This document shows, piece by piece, positions 19,363 through 29,752 of a DNA stretch of 64,000 nt. This DNA comes from an uncultured Pelagibacteraceae bacterium. Its GTDB lineage: Bacteria > Pseudomonadota > Alphaproteobacteria > Pelagibacterales > Pelagibacteraceae. Below the pieces are notes generated by a model. That model saw nothing but the letters and a program-made list of their open reading frames with translations. It had not been told where the DNA came from and did not search any database. The stretch covers positions 1-64,000 of the forward strand of contig CACGBZ010000006.1 of assembly GCA_902571425.1 (NCBI GenBank), written 5' to 3'. The stretch's first letter is position 1, and the number at the start of each line of letters is the position of its first letter. The position numbers were made by a program, and so were the translations under genes.

Positions 19363-21321
19363 TTATTTTTTTACTAATTTTTTAGTAATATTTTTAATAT
19401 TCGTGCTTTCTAGTCCAAAATATTTATAAATATCTTTATAAGGTGCACTTTTGCCGAATTCATCAATTCCAAAAGCAATACCTTTATCACCTACATATTT
19501 TTTCCAACAATCAATTGATCCAGCTTCAATTGATATTTTAAATTTTGTTTCTTTTAAAATTTTATTTTTATAAGATTTTGATTGTAATTCGAAAAGTTCC
19601 ATACAAGGCATTGATATCACCTTAGAATATATTTTATCTTTGGCTAATTTATGGCCAACTTCTATTGCTAGATTAACTTCAGATCCACTCGCTAATATTG
19701 TTAGATTAATTTTTTTATTTGTTCTTAAAACCTCGTAAGCACCTAATGAACATAAGTTTTTATTTGTGTATGTTTTTCTTACTGGGTTTAAATTTTGTCT
19801 TGTTAAAGATAGCACACTAGGTGTTTTTGAGCTTTTTAAGGCATGCTCCCAACATTCGATAGTTTCAATTCTATCTGAAGGTCTAAATATATTTAAGTTA
19901 GGTATAGCACGTAATCCCAAAAGCTGTTCAATAGGTTGATGAGTAGGGCCGTCTTCTCCTAGGCCAATAGAATCATGAGTCATTACATAAATAACTCTTT
20001 TTTTCATTAATGCTGACAATCTAATCGAAGGTTTACAATAATCAGAAAATATTAAAAAAGTACCTCCATAAGGAATTAGATTACTATGAAGTGCAATACC
20101 ATTCATAATTCCACTCATAGCGTGTTCTCTCACCCCGTAGTGAATGTAATTTCCAGTAAAATCTCCAGGTTTAATTATTTTATGGTTTTTAGTCTTTGTA
20201 TTATTTGATCCTGCTAAATCAGCAGAGCCACCAATTAAATTATTTTTTTCTTTTGTTAATACACTCAACGTCATTTCCGAACATTTTCTAGTAGCTAAAC
20301 TTTTTGGCTGCTTTATTGCATTTTGTTTTTCTTTTTTAAGCACTGTCGTAAAGTTATTTTTTAAAGTTTGATTAAATTTTATTTTTTTTTCTTTACATTT
20401 CTTGTTCCATTTTTTTTCTAAAATTTCACCTTTTTGACCAAATTTTCTCCAATCTTTTAAAATTTGATTTGGGACATGAAAAGGTTTACTTTTCCAATTT
20501 AAGGCTTTTCTTACAAGCTTGATTTCATCTGCTCCCAATGGACTTCCATGGGACGATGCCTTTCCAGATTTATTAGGTGAACCATATCCAATTTTCGTTT
20601 TACATGAAATCACAGTAGGTTTTTTAGCTTTCTGAGCTTTTTTTAGTGCTTTAAAAATTTCTTTTTCATTATGACCGTTGATAGAAATATAATCCCAACC
20701 ATATCCTTCAAATCTTTTTTTAAAATTATCTGAAACTGCAAGATTTGTTGGACCATCAATTGAAATTGAATTGTTATCAAATAGCATAACTAAATTTTTA
20801 AGTTTCAAATGTCCCGCTAAACTCATAGCTTCATGACTTATTCCTTCCATTAAGCATCCATCTCCAGCTAAAACATAAGTTTTGTGATTAATTAGATCTT
20901 TACCTAATTTATTTTTTAATATTTCTTCAGCTATTGCAAAACCAACTGCATTAGATATACCTTGTCCAAGTGGACCTGTTGTAGTTTCTATACCTGTTTT
21001 CGGATGATATTCAGGATGTCCAGCACAAATAGAATTTAGCTGCCTAAATTTTTTGATATTATTAATTGATATGCTTTTATATCCAGTTAGGTAAAGCAAA
21101 GAATATAAAAGCATAGAACCATGACCAGCAGACAAAACAAATCTATCTCTGTTTAACCAATCTGGATTCTTTGGATTAAATCTTAAAAAATTTTTGAATA
21201 AAACTGTTGCAACATCTGCCATACCCATTGGCATTCCTGGGTGACCTGAATTTGCTTTTTGAACAGCATCAATTGATAAAAATCTGATGCAATTAGCTAA
21301 ATCATTGTGTAGTTTGCTCAA
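19363..21321 (-). CDS. tkt: Transketolase
   Basis: SGHPGMPMGMADVATVLF...GDGCLMEGISHEAMSLAGHL...THDSIGLGEDGPTHQPIEQL. Confidence 0.97.
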   Translation of the reverse strand: MSKLHNDLANCIRFLSIDAVQKANSGHPGMPMGMADVATVLFKNFLRFNPKNPDWLNRDRFVLSAGHGSMLLYSLLYLTGYKSISINNIKKFRQLNSICAGHPEYHPKTGIETTTGPLGQGISNAVGFAIAEEILKNKLGKDLINHKTYVLAGDGCLMEGISHEAMSLAGHLKLKNLVMLFDNNSISIDGPTNLAVSDNFKKRFEGYGWDYISINGHNEKEIFKALKKAQKAKKPTVISCKTKIGYGSPNKSGKASSHGSPLGADEIKLVRKALNWKSKPFHVPNQILKDWRKFGQKGEILEKKWNKKCKEKKIKFNQTLKNNFTTVLKKEKQNAIKQPKSLATRKCSEMTLSVLTKEKNNLIGGSADLAGSNNTKTKNHKIIKPGDFTGNYIHYGVREHAMSGIMNGIALHSNLIPYGGTFLIFSDYCKPSIRLSALMKKRVIYVMTHDSIGLGEDGPTHQPIEQLLGLRAIPNLNIFRPSDRIETIECWEHALKSSKTPSVLSLTRQNLNPVRKTYTNKNLCSLGAYEVLRTNKKINLTILASGSEVNLAIEVGHKLAKDKIYSKVISMPCMELFELQSKSYKNKILKETKFKISIEAGSIDCWKKYVGDKGIAFGIDEFGKSAPYKDIYKYFGLESTNIKNITKKLVKK

Positions 21322-21374
21322 AATTATCCTGACTAGACTAAGAAGAATCTATTTAATAATATAAACATATATAT

Positions 21375-21698
21375 ATGAATTCTATAAACGAAAAAGAAAA
21401 AAAATTAAATATTGCATTAGAGGAATTAAAAAATTTAGATCTAACAAATCCTGAATTACAAAAAAATATCGAAAATTTAAGCACAAAACAAAATCAATTA
21501 GAAATTGAAAAAACACAGATTGAAGAAAAATATAAAACGTTACTCGAGGAACATGAAAATCTATCAAAAAAACTTGATGATTTAAAAAATAAAGAAAAGT
21601 TGGAAGAAAGAAAACAAATTGAATTTTCTGAAAAAATTGACGAACTTAATCAAGAAACTGACACACTATTGGATGAAATAGATAAATGGCAAATGTAA
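21375..21698 (+). CDS. Hypothetical coiled-coil protein upstream of zapA
   Basis: 107 aa, Glu/Lys-rich heptad-like; overlaps zapA start. Confidence 0.65.
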   Translation: MNSINEKEKKLNIALEELKNLDLTNPELQKNIENLSTKQNQLEIEKTQIEEKYKTLLEEHENLSKKLDDLKNKEKLEERKQIEFSEKIDELNQETDTLLDEIDKWQM

Positions 21699-22132
21699 GT
21701 ATAAAATTTAACAATAAAGAGTTTTTGCTCGCTTGCGAAGATGGACAAGAGGAGCACTTAGAAGAATTGTTAATTCAGATTAACAAAAAGTTTAATAGTT
21801 TGAAAAATGATTTGGGAAATCTAGGTGAAAATAAATTATTATTAATTACAGCTGTAAAAATAATGGATGAATATTACGAAACTAAGAAAAAAGTAGATCA
21901 AAAAAAAGAAGAATTAAATGATCTATCAAAAAAATTTAAAGAACTAAAATCTCTAATTTACGATTATAGAGACACAAAAGAATCTGAAATTGAAAAACTA
22001 AAACTTGATCATGAAAATTTAAAACAAGAAATTGACGATAATCAAAAAAAATACGAAAATTTAATTGATGAAGCTGCTGATCAAATATCAAATTTTGTAA
22101 AAAAAGCAAAATTAGAAAACATTTCAAAGTAG
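21686..22132 (+). CDS. zapA: Cell division protein ZapA-like
   Basis: VSIKFNNKEFLLACEDGQEEHLEELLIQINKKF...LLLITAVKIMDEYYE. Confidence 0.85.
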   Translation: MANVSIKFNNKEFLLACEDGQEEHLEELLIQINKKFNSLKNDLGNLGENKLLLITAVKIMDEYYETKKKVDQKKEELNDLSKKFKELKSLIYDYRDTKESEIEKLKLDHENLKQEIDDNQKKYENLIDEAADQISNFVKKAKLENISK

Positions 22133-22136
22133 GTCT

Positions 22137-22682
22137 GTGAGTAAATCTAAGCTAAGAAGTAAAATTTTAAATCTTAGAAAAAAAAATTTGAATAAAAAAT
22201 TTGGTCTCAATCCTGACAGAATTTATCGATTTTTAAAAAAAAATAAAATTAATTTCAAAAATGTAGGAGGGTATTACCCTTGTAATCATGAGATTGATGA
22301 TTTGGATATGCTTTATTTTTTAAGAAACAAAAGGGCAAATATTTCCTTACCAATAATTAAAGAAAATAACCAAATGGATTTTTTTGAATGGACAAATAAA
22401 GATCCTTTAAAAATTAATAAGTATGGAATTGCTGAGCCAACTTTAAGAAAGAAAATTTATCCAGATATAATATTTGTTCCTTTAGTAGCTTATGATGATG
22501 ACTTGAATAGATTAGGCTATGGTGGAGGATTTTATGATCGTTATTTGGAAAAAGTATCCAAAATTAAAAAAATATTTAAAATTGGATTAGGGTTTTCATA
22601 CCAAGAGATAAAAAAAATACCTATCAACAAGTATGATAAGAAACTTGATTTAATAATAACCGAGAAAAAAATTATAAAATGA
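22137..22682 (+). CDS. 5-formyltetrahydrofolate cyclo-ligase
   Basis: VGGYYPCNHEID...ISLPIIKEN...IFVPLVAYDDDLNRLGYGGGFYDRYL; GTG start. Confidence 0.9.
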   Translation: MSKSKLRSKILNLRKKNLNKKFGLNPDRIYRFLKKNKINFKNVGGYYPCNHEIDDLDMLYFLRNKRANISLPIIKENNQMDFFEWTNKDPLKINKYGIAEPTLRKKIYPDIIFVPLVAYDDDLNRLGYGGGFYDRYLEKVSKIKKIFKIGLGFSYQEIKKIPINKYDKKLDLIITEKKIIK

Positions 22683-23482
22683 GAATCTTATTTTTAGGAG
22701 ATGTTGTTGGAATTTCAGGATGTTCTAAATTAACAAGTAATTTATTAAATGAAATTAATAAAAACAAAATCGATTTTGTAATAGTAAACGGTGAAAATGC
22801 AGCAGCTCAAGGTGTGGGGCTAACTAAAGAAATATGTAAGGATTTTTTTAATTGTGGAGTTGATGTTATCACAACCGGCAATCATGTTTGGGATCAAAAA
22901 GAAATTATGGAATTTATTGATAAAGACGAAAGATTATTAAGACCTAAAAATTTATTTGAACCTGCACCAGGAAAAGGTTTTCAGATTTACAAAACAAAGA
23001 ACGATATAAAAATTGGAGTTCTTAATTTGATGGGCAACGTTTTTATGAAAAAGTGTGAAGATGTTTTTGAAGCTTCTCAAAAATTTTTAAAAGAAAATGA
23101 AATGAAAAAGGATTTTGATTTACTTGTAGTTGATTTCCATGGTGAAATTACTAGCGAAAAAAATGCTATAGGACATCTATTTGATGGAAAGGCAACTCTC
23201 GTGGTAGGAACCCATACTCATATTCCAACAAATGATGCCAGAATACTTAATAATGGCACTGGATATCAAACCGATGCAGGCATGTGTGGGGATTATGATT
23301 CAGTGATTGGAATGAATAAAGAAAATTCCTTGAATAGATTTTTAAAAAAGAATTCAGTGAAACACTTTCCTGCTACTGGAGATGCTACTTTGTGTGGTGT
23401 TATAGTAGATTGTGATATAAAAACAGGTTTAGCAATAGACATCAAAAGCTATATATACGGAGATCAACTAAAAAATATTTAA
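22679..23482 (+). CDS. YmdB-family metallophosphoesterase
   Basis: MRILFLGDVVGISG...VIVNGENAAAQGVGLTKE...TTGNHVWDQKEI...VGTHTHIPTNDARIL. Confidence 0.92.
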   Translation: MRILFLGDVVGISGCSKLTSNLLNEINKNKIDFVIVNGENAAAQGVGLTKEICKDFFNCGVDVITTGNHVWDQKEIMEFIDKDERLLRPKNLFEPAPGKGFQIYKTKNDIKIGVLNLMGNVFMKKCEDVFEASQKFLKENEMKKDFDLLVVDFHGEITSEKNAIGHLFDGKATLVVGTHTHIPTNDARILNNGTGYQTDAGMCGDYDSVIGMNKENSLNRFLKKNSVKHFPATGDATLCGVIVDCDIKTGLAIDIKSYIYGDQLKNI

Positions 23483-23487
23483 AGATC

Positions 23488-24213
23488 ATGGCAGGACATT
23501 CACATTGGGCAGGAATAAAACATAAAAAAGGTAAGGCTGATAAGCAAAGATCGAAGATATTTTCAAAATTATCTAAAGAGATTACTGTTGCGGCAAAACT
23601 TGGTGACAAAGATCCATCAATGAACCCTAGACTAAGATCTGCAGTACAGGCTGCTAGATCTGCAAATATGCCTAAAGATAATATTGAAAGAGCAATAGAT
23701 AAATCTTCCGCAGCTACAGGGGCAAATTTTGAAAATTTAAGATACGAGGGGTTTGGACCAGAAAAGATTGCTGTTATAGTTGAAACTTTAACAGACAACA
23801 AAAATAGGACCGCTTCAAATATTAGAACTATTTTTCAAAAGAGTGGAGGGAGCTTAGGAACCCAAGGTTCTGCCTCTCATAATTTTCAACAATTGGGCAT
23901 AATCAAAATTGATAAAAAAGAGATATCTGATGAAAAAATTTTAGATTTAGCGATTGAATCAGGAGCTGACGAATGTTTGTCTTATGAGGATTATCATGAG
24001 GTCCAGTGTCAAATGAGCGAAATATATAATGTGAAAAAAAATCTTGAGAAAATTATTGTAAATTTTATTTCCACAGAAATTGAATGGGTCCCGTTAAATA
24101 ATGTTGAAGTAAATAAAGATAGTAAAGATGGTGTTGTAGATTTTTTAGAAACTCTCGAGGAAGATGACGATGTTCAAAACGTTTATTCAAACGTTAATTT
24201 AGGTGGTATTTAA
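23488..24213 (+). CDS. yebC: YebC/PmpR family transcriptional regulator
   Basis: MAGHSHWAGIKHKKGKADKQRSKIFSKLSKEITVAAKLG. Confidence 0.96.
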   Translation: MAGHSHWAGIKHKKGKADKQRSKIFSKLSKEITVAAKLGDKDPSMNPRLRSAVQAARSANMPKDNIERAIDKSSAATGANFENLRYEGFGPEKIAVIVETLTDNKNRTASNIRTIFQKSGGSLGTQGSASHNFQQLGIIKIDKKEISDEKILDLAIESGADECLSYEDYHEVQCQMSEIYNVKKNLEKIIVNFISTEIEWVPLNNVEVNKDSKDGVVDFLETLEEDDDVQNVYSNVNLGGI

Positions 24214-24707
24214 TGATGATTATTGGAATTGATCCAGGTATCTCAGGTTCAATCTGTTTTTTTCAGAACGGCATTATAAAAGACGTGATTGAAATGCCAA
24301 CCATGACAGATGGTAAGAAGAATAAAAGACAAGTAAATGGTGCTCAAATATTTAATGAAATTAGTGAAAGGATAAACAAATTTGATAAAAAAAATATAAA
24401 AGTTGTAATTGAACAAGTTTCTGCAATGCCTGGACAAGGCGTTACTAGTATGTTTAATTTTGGTCAATCTTTTGGTATTTTAAAAGGAATATGTAGCGCA
24501 ATGCATTTACCTGTTTATTATGTTAGGCCTGCTAAGTGGAAAAAATATTTTAATCTTATTAATTCAGAAAAAGATGCGAGCAGAACAAGAGCTATTGAAA
24601 TTTTTCCATACTTTTCATCACAATTGTCAAAAAAAAAAGATAATAACAAGGCAGATGCTATTCTAATAGCTAGTTTTTTCTACGAAACTTATCAAAAAGA
24701 GGAATAA
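24213..24707 (+). CDS. RuvC-like Holliday junction resolvase, phage-type family
   Basis: IIGIDPGISGSICFF...VVIEQVSAMPGQGVTSMFNFGQSFGILKGI...RPAKWKKYF...KKKDNNKADAILIASFF. Confidence 0.85.
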   Translation: MMIIGIDPGISGSICFFQNGIIKDVIEMPTMTDGKKNKRQVNGAQIFNEISERINKFDKKNIKVVIEQVSAMPGQGVTSMFNFGQSFGILKGICSAMHLPVYYVRPAKWKKYFNLINSEKDASRTRAIEIFPYFSSQLSKKKDNNKADAILIASFFYETYQKEE

Positions 24708-24760
24708 TCAATTTAAATTAATAGACAAAATCATGACACATTTACGTGTGATGAGTAAGC

Positions 24761-25435
24761 ATGGAAGCAGATATAGCAGCAAAAGCAGTTGAATTAGGAA
24801 CAAATACTGATTTTTCATTATTCAGTTTATTTTTTAGAGCTGACATAATTGTTAAGTCTGTAATGATTATATTAATATTGTGCTCAATATATTCTTGGGC
24901 TGTAATTATTGAAAAATTTCGTTTATTTAAAAAAATAGCTAAATCTTCAGAGGAATTTGAGGAAAAATTCTGGAATTCTAAATCTGCTGAAACTTTCTAT
25001 AATAGTTTACCTAGTAAACTTGAGGATCCAATGTCACTTGTGTTTCAAGATGCAATGGAGGGATTACTTAAAAAAAAATCAAGAACCAATATTAGTGAGA
25101 GAATGAGTGCATCTTTAGAAGCTGGAATTGAAAAACAAATGACAAAAATTGAAAAAGGTTTTACTTTTTTGGCAACAGTAGGTTCAACAGCACCATTTAT
25201 TGGATTGTTTGGAACTGTTTGGGGAATTATGAATTCTTTTCAATCTATAGCTATTTCGAGAAATACAAGTCTTGCGATAGTTGCGCCGGGAATAGCCGAA
25301 GCTTTATTTGCAACTGCACTTGGTCTATTGGCTGCAATACCAGCAGTAGTGGCATACAACAAATTCAATAATGATGCCAAAAAATATTCAGAAAAATTAG
25401 AAAATTTTTCAAAAAGATTTTTAACAATTATTTAA
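24761..25435 (+). CDS. tolQ: Tol-Pal system protein TolQ
   Basis: FLATVGSTAPFIGLFGTVWGIMNSFQSIA...IAPGIAEALFATALGLLAAIPAV-type core; followed by tolR. Confidence 0.96.
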   Translation: MEADIAAKAVELGTNTDFSLFSLFFRADIIVKSVMIILILCSIYSWAVIIEKFRLFKKIAKSSEEFEEKFWNSKSAETFYNSLPSKLEDPMSLVFQDAMEGLLKKKSRTNISERMSASLEAGIEKQMTKIEKGFTFLATVGSTAPFIGLFGTVWGIMNSFQSIAISRNTSLAIVAPGIAEALFATALGLLAAIPAVVAYNKFNNDAKKYSEKLENFSKRFLTII

Positions 25436-25852
25436 ATGGCATTTAAATTAAATCGTTCTTCTAAAGAACCAATGAGTGAAATAAATGTTACACCTTTTGT
25501 GGATGTAATGCTTGTTTTGTTAATAATTTTTATGGTTACAGCACCATTGTTAACTGTTGGTGTTCAAGTTGATTTACCAGAAAGTTCAGCAGACTCTTTG
25601 CCAGAGGAGACAGAACCTTTAACACTTTCAATTAATGCAAAAGGTGAAATTTTTATTCAAGAAGCAAAGGTTGAATACGATAATATTATTGCAAAAGTTT
25701 TAGCAGTTTCAAAAAATAGAACTGATACCAGAATTTATGTTAGAGGTGATAAAACTATAAATTATGGAAGAGTTTTGGAAATAATGGGATTACTATCAGG
25801 ATCTGGTTTTACTAAAGTAGCATTGATTTCAGAACCATATAAACAAAGGTAA
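25436..25852 (+). CDS. tolR: TolR
   Basis: MSEINVTPFVDVMLVLLIIFMVTAPLLTVGVQVDLPES. Confidence 0.96.
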   Translation: MAFKLNRSSKEPMSEINVTPFVDVMLVLLIIFMVTAPLLTVGVQVDLPESSADSLPEETEPLTLSINAKGEIFIQEAKVEYDNIIAKVLAVSKNRTDTRIYVRGDKTINYGRVLEIMGLLSGSGFTKVALISEPYKQR

Positions 25853-25857
25853 TTAAA

Positions 25858-26721
25858 GTGAATAGAAGTTTAATTATTTCTTCTGTTTTACATGTTTTGT
25901 TAATTTTCATTACAGCTATGAGCTTACCTTTTTTGGCAAAGAAACCACTTGATATTCCACCAATTGTATCAGTTGAGTTAATTCAAATTGCAGAAAAAAC
26001 TAATATTCCATTTGCACCTAAGGCTAAAAAAATAATTGAGAAAGTAAAAGAGAAAGAAAAAAAACTTGTTTCAGAACAAGCTCCACCAAAAAAAGTAGAA
26101 AAAACGAAAACAAAAACTGTTCTGGCTCCTGATCAAAATAATAAAAAAATAGATAATGAAACACCTGAAGCAATTCCACTTCCAGATAAAAATCTTAAAA
26201 AGGTTGAAACAAAAGAGGAAAAAAAACAAAATCCTGAAAAAGTAGATGATGAAGTTAAACAGGTATCAGAATTTGAAAAAAAAGATTTATTTGATCCAAA
26301 TAATATTGCGGCTCTAATTGACAAATCAAAAGAAGAGAGTGCAGAAGTTTTAAAAACAAATGACGATATTACTCAAGATCAAGAAAGAAATGTAGAAAAT
26401 GCAGGTCTTACACTAAGCGAAGAGGATGCTCTTAAAGCACAAATATTTGGGTGTTGGAGTATTCCATTAGGATTACCATACAATGAAAATTTATTGGTAA
26501 GAATAAAGTTAAAATTAAAACCTGATGGAACAGTATCAAAAACAGAAATTTTAGACCATGCAAGAATGAATAAACCAGGCCAAGCTTTTTATAAGGTTTT
26601 AGCAGAAAGCGCTTTGAGAGCTGTCAAGTTATGCCAACCATTAAGAGTTCCAACGACTGGATATGAAAGATGGAAAGAATTACAGTTAAATTTTGATGCA
26701 AGAGAGATGTTAGAAGGGTAG
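25858..26721 (+). CDS. tolA: TolA-like periplasmic-spanning protein
   Basis: N-terminal TM, Lys/Glu-rich linker, C-terminal CWSIPLGLPYNENLLVRIKLKLKPDG. Confidence 0.9.
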   Translation: MNRSLIISSVLHVLLIFITAMSLPFLAKKPLDIPPIVSVELIQIAEKTNIPFAPKAKKIIEKVKEKEKKLVSEQAPPKKVEKTKTKTVLAPDQNNKKIDNETPEAIPLPDKNLKKVETKEEKKQNPEKVDDEVKQVSEFEKKDLFDPNNIAALIDKSKEESAEVLKTNDDITQDQERNVENAGLTLSEEDALKAQIFGCWSIPLGLPYNENLLVRIKLKLKPDGTVSKTEILDHARMNKPGQAFYKVLAESALRAVKLCQPLRVPTTGYERWKELQLNFDAREMLEG

Positions 26722-26730
26722 TATATTTAT

Positions 26731-28071
26731 ATGACAAAAAAAATTTTAATTTTATTGTTTATATTGATACCTATTAATGCAAATGCTTTAATAGAAGTTG
26801 ATATAACTAGGGGAAATTTAAATCCACTTCCATTAGCAGTTTCCCCCCTATCAATTGATGAAGAGTCTAGAAAAGGTTTTGAAAAAATACTTAAAAAAGA
26901 AAATATTGGTTCTGAAATATCAAATATTGTTGAGAACAATTTGAGGACCTCAGGATTATTTAACCCTCTTGATAAAAAGGCTTTTTTACAAGATCCCGAT
27001 ATTGCAAATTTAAAACCAAGATTTGAAGATTGGAATTTAATTAAAGCTCAAGCACTAATTACTGGCAAAGTAAATTATGTTGATGATAAATTAAGAGTTG
27101 AGTTTCGATTATGGGACGTTTTAGCTGCTAAAGAAATGATGGCTTTAGCTTTTACCACAGTCCCTAACAATTGGAGAAGAGTAGGGCATATTATTTCTGA
27201 TAAAGTTTACGAAAGGCTGACGGGAGAAAAAGGTTATTTTGATACAAGAATAATTTATGTCTCTGAAGAAGGACCAAAAACACAAAGAATAAAAAAATTA
27301 GCAATCATGGATCAAGACGGAGCTAATAATAAATTTTTGACATTAGGGAATGAGTTAGTTTTAACACCACGATTTAACCCAGCAAGTCAAATGGTAACAT
27401 ATTTGTCTTACTTTAAAAATATGCCAAGGGTTTATTTACTAGATATAGAAACCGGTACACAAGAAGTAGTTGGAGATTTTCCTGGAATGACATTCGCACC
27501 ACGTTTTTCACCTGACGGGAAAAAAATAATTATGAGTTTTGCTAAAGACGGAAAGTCAGATATTTACACTATGGATTTAGAAAATAGAATTGTTGAAAAA
27601 ATTACCAATCATCCATCAATTGACACATCCCCATCTTATTCTCCTGATGGAAAATATATTACATTTAATTCCGACAGAAGTGGTTATCAGCAAATTTATG
27701 TAATGAAGAATGATGGAAGTGATGTAAAAAGAATTTCTTTTGGTAATGGTTTATATGGAACACCTGTATGGTCTCCGAGAGGAGATTTAATTGCATTTAC
27801 AAAATTACATAAAGGAAAATTTTATATAGGCGTAATGAGAACCGATGGTAGTGGTGAAAGGTTGTTAACTGAAAATTATTATCAAGAAGCACCATCTTGG
27901 TCTCCAAATGGAAGGGTATTAATATTTTATAGAGAGACAAAAACTAACTCTAAAGGAGAGGGCTTTTCAGCAAAATTGTGGTCTATAGATTTAACAGGTT
28001 ATAATGAGAGGCAAATAAAGACACCAACAGATGCTTCAGACCCATCATGGTCATCTTTATTAAGCAATTAA
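26731..28071 (+). CDS. tolB: Tol-Pal system beta-propeller TolB
   Basis: [17 protein letters not shown]...[13 protein letters not shown]...[18 protein letters not shown] repeats. Confidence 0.96.
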   Translation: MTKKILILLFILIPINANALIEVDITRGNLNPLPLAVSPLSIDEESRKGFEKILKKENIGSEISNIVENNLRTSGLFNPLDKKAFLQDPDIANLKPRFEDWNLIKAQALITGKVNYVDDKLRVEFRLWDVLAAKEMMALAFTTVPNNWRRVGHIISDKVYERLTGEKGYFDTRIIYVSEEGPKTQRIKKLAIMDQDGANNKFLTLGNELVLTPRFNPASQMVTYLSYFKNMPRVYLLDIETGTQEVVGDFPGMTFAPRFSPDGKKIIMSFAKDGKSDIYTMDLENRIVEKITNHPSIDTSPSYSPDGKYITFNSDRSGYQQIYVMKNDGSDVKRISFGNGLYGTPVWSPRGDLIAFTKLHKGKFYIGVMRTDGSGERLLTENYYQEAPSWSPNGRVLIFYRETKTNSKGEGFSAKLWSIDLTGYNERQIKTPTDASDPSWSSLLSN

Positions 28072-28169
28072 GAGATTAATTTTTGCAAATTTCTTGATTT
28101 TTATACTTGAAACCTCTATTTAGTTGTGAAAAAGTTAAGAAATTGAAATTAGCAGCAAGGAGCAATTTA

Positions 28170-28661
28170 ATGAGATTAAACAAAATTTTTAAAAACACAC
28201 TTTTAGTATTAGCAGCTTGCCTAGTGCTATCTGCATGTGCAACTAAAAAAGAAGTGGCAACAGACATTCAAGGTCAAATGCAAGGTGATGTTTACACAGG
28301 AACAGACACAGTTGAATATTTAGCTGATGGTGTTCCAGACAGAGTTTTCTTTGCAACAAATGAGTCAATATTAACTACTGCATCAAGAGAAACTTTAAGA
28401 GCCCAAGCAGCTTGGTTAAGAAAGAATCCAAACATAAATGTTGTGCTTGAAGGTCATGCTGACGAAAGAGGAACAAGAGAATATAACTTGGCTCTTGGTG
28501 AAAGAAGAGCAAATGCAGCTAAAGACTATTTAATGACTTACGGAATATCTTCTGACAGAATTACGGTGTTAAGTTATGGTAAGGAGAGACCGGTTGACTC
28601 TGGTTCAAACCCATTAGCTTGGTCAAAAAACAGAAGATCAGTAACTGTTAAAGCAAATTAA
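28170..28661 (+). CDS. pal: Peptidoglycan-associated lipoprotein Pal
   Basis: Lipobox LSAC; OmpA-like NVVLEGHADERGTREYNLALGERRANAAKDYL; ATG at 28170 with SD aaggag preferred over the track's 28107 start. Confidence 0.95.
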   Translation: MRLNKIFKNTLLVLAACLVLSACATKKEVATDIQGQMQGDVYTGTDTVEYLADGVPDRVFFATNESILTTASRETLRAQAAWLRKNPNINVVLEGHADERGTREYNLALGERRANAAKDYLMTYGISSDRITVLSYGKERPVDSGSNPLAWSKNRRSVTVKAN

Positions 28662-28676
28662 TTATTTAAAATTTAA

Positions 28677-28714
28677 GACCCTAAAACCTTTATTGGATTT
28701 AGGGTCTTTTTTTT
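28677..28714 (+). terminator. Rho-independent terminator after pal
   Basis: GACCCTAAA ... TTTAGGGTC followed by TTTTTTTT. Confidence 0.9.
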
Positions 28715-28744
28715 GCCATTTTTATAATCATAAATCTAATTTAA

Positions 28745-29752
28745 ATGATGCTCATATTTAAATTAGTAATTTTAAAATTATTTTTAATCTTAAATTTGGT
28801 TTTTAATAATATTTCTTTTGCGGATAATCATAATATTTATGAAACATTAGAAATAATAAAAAATGATCTTAAAACTCTTGAAAGAGCAGTTTATTCTGGA
28901 TCTATAGAAGTGAAAGCTATCACAAATGATAGTTCAGTTTCAGATTTGGATCAAAATTCAGAAGATGTTTTAACTAGACACTTACTAAAATTAACTGAGG
29001 TTGAGGATCAGTTTAGAGAACTCACTAATAAATTTGAAGAAATAAATTTTAAGCTGGATAAATTATCTACCCGTGTTTCAAAAATTCAAGCAGATAACCA
29101 AATAAGATTTCAAGACATAGAAAATAATATTAGTTCTGGAAATATTGGTAATACAGAAAACCAATTAAGTTTAAAACCAAAGACTGACGAACAAAATGTT
29201 TTACCTGGTAGTTCGCAGCCCCAAGATTTAGGAACAATTTCATATAAAGATACAGAGACAAACGAAACTTCACAACAAATTCAATCTGTTGATACTACAG
29301 CTTCAATTGTTACAGAAACATTTCAATCTGAAGAAAAAATACTTCCTCAAGATTTAAATCCTGTGGAGCAATATGAATTTGCAACGAGTTTTTTAAAAGT
29401 TGGAGACTACAGTACAGCGGAAAGAGCTTTTAGAGAATTTGTTATATCTAACCCTGATCATGAGTTAGCGGGTAGCGCACAATACTGGTATGCAGAAACA
29501 TTCAGAATTAGACAATTATATACTGATGCAGCTTCTGCTTATTTAGAGGGCTACCAAAAATATCCTAAAGGAAAAAAAGCTCCAATTAATCTATTAAAAC
29601 TTGGAGTATCAATGGTTCAAATTGGTGAAAAAGACCAAGGATGTAAAATGATAAATGGTGTAGAACTACAATATCCTAATGCAAATCAGTCTGTAATACA
29701 AAAAGCTAAATATGAGTCCAAAAAATTTGAATGCATCAAACAAGACTCATAA
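28745..29752 (+). CDS. cpoB: Tol-Pal coordination protein CpoB/YbgF
   Basis: N-terminal coiled coil, C-terminal TPR: YEFATSFLKVGDYSTAERAFREFVISNPDHELAGSAQYWYAE. Confidence 0.9.
   Translation: MMLIFKLVILKLFLILNLVFNNISFADNHNIYETLEIIKNDLKTLERAVYSGSIEVKAITNDSSVSDLDQNSEDVLTRHLLKLTEVEDQFRELTNKFEEINFKLDKLSTRVSKIQADNQIRFQDIENNISSGNIGNTENQLSLKPKTDEQNVLPGSSQPQDLGTISYKDTETNETSQQIQSVDTTASIVTETFQSEEKILPQDLNPVEQYEFATSFLKVGDYSTAERAFREFVISNPDHELAGSAQYWYAETFRIRQLYTDAASAYLEGYQKYPKGKKAPINLLKLGVSMVQIGEKDQGCKMINGVELQYPNANQSVIQKAKYESKKFECIKQDS

Noticed and set aside
22127-22140. Possible 6S RNA between zapA and the 5-formyl-THF cyclo-ligase gene, a common location
   Set aside because: Only 4 nt separate the two genes; no room for 6S RNA.
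23442-23801. 119-aa reverse ORF over the ymdB/yebC junction
   Set aside because: Antisense to the conserved YebC N-terminus; spurious.
24720-24760. Short inverted repeat ACACATTTACGTGT upstream of tolQ
   Set aside because: Arms too short, no poly-T tail, no known motif.
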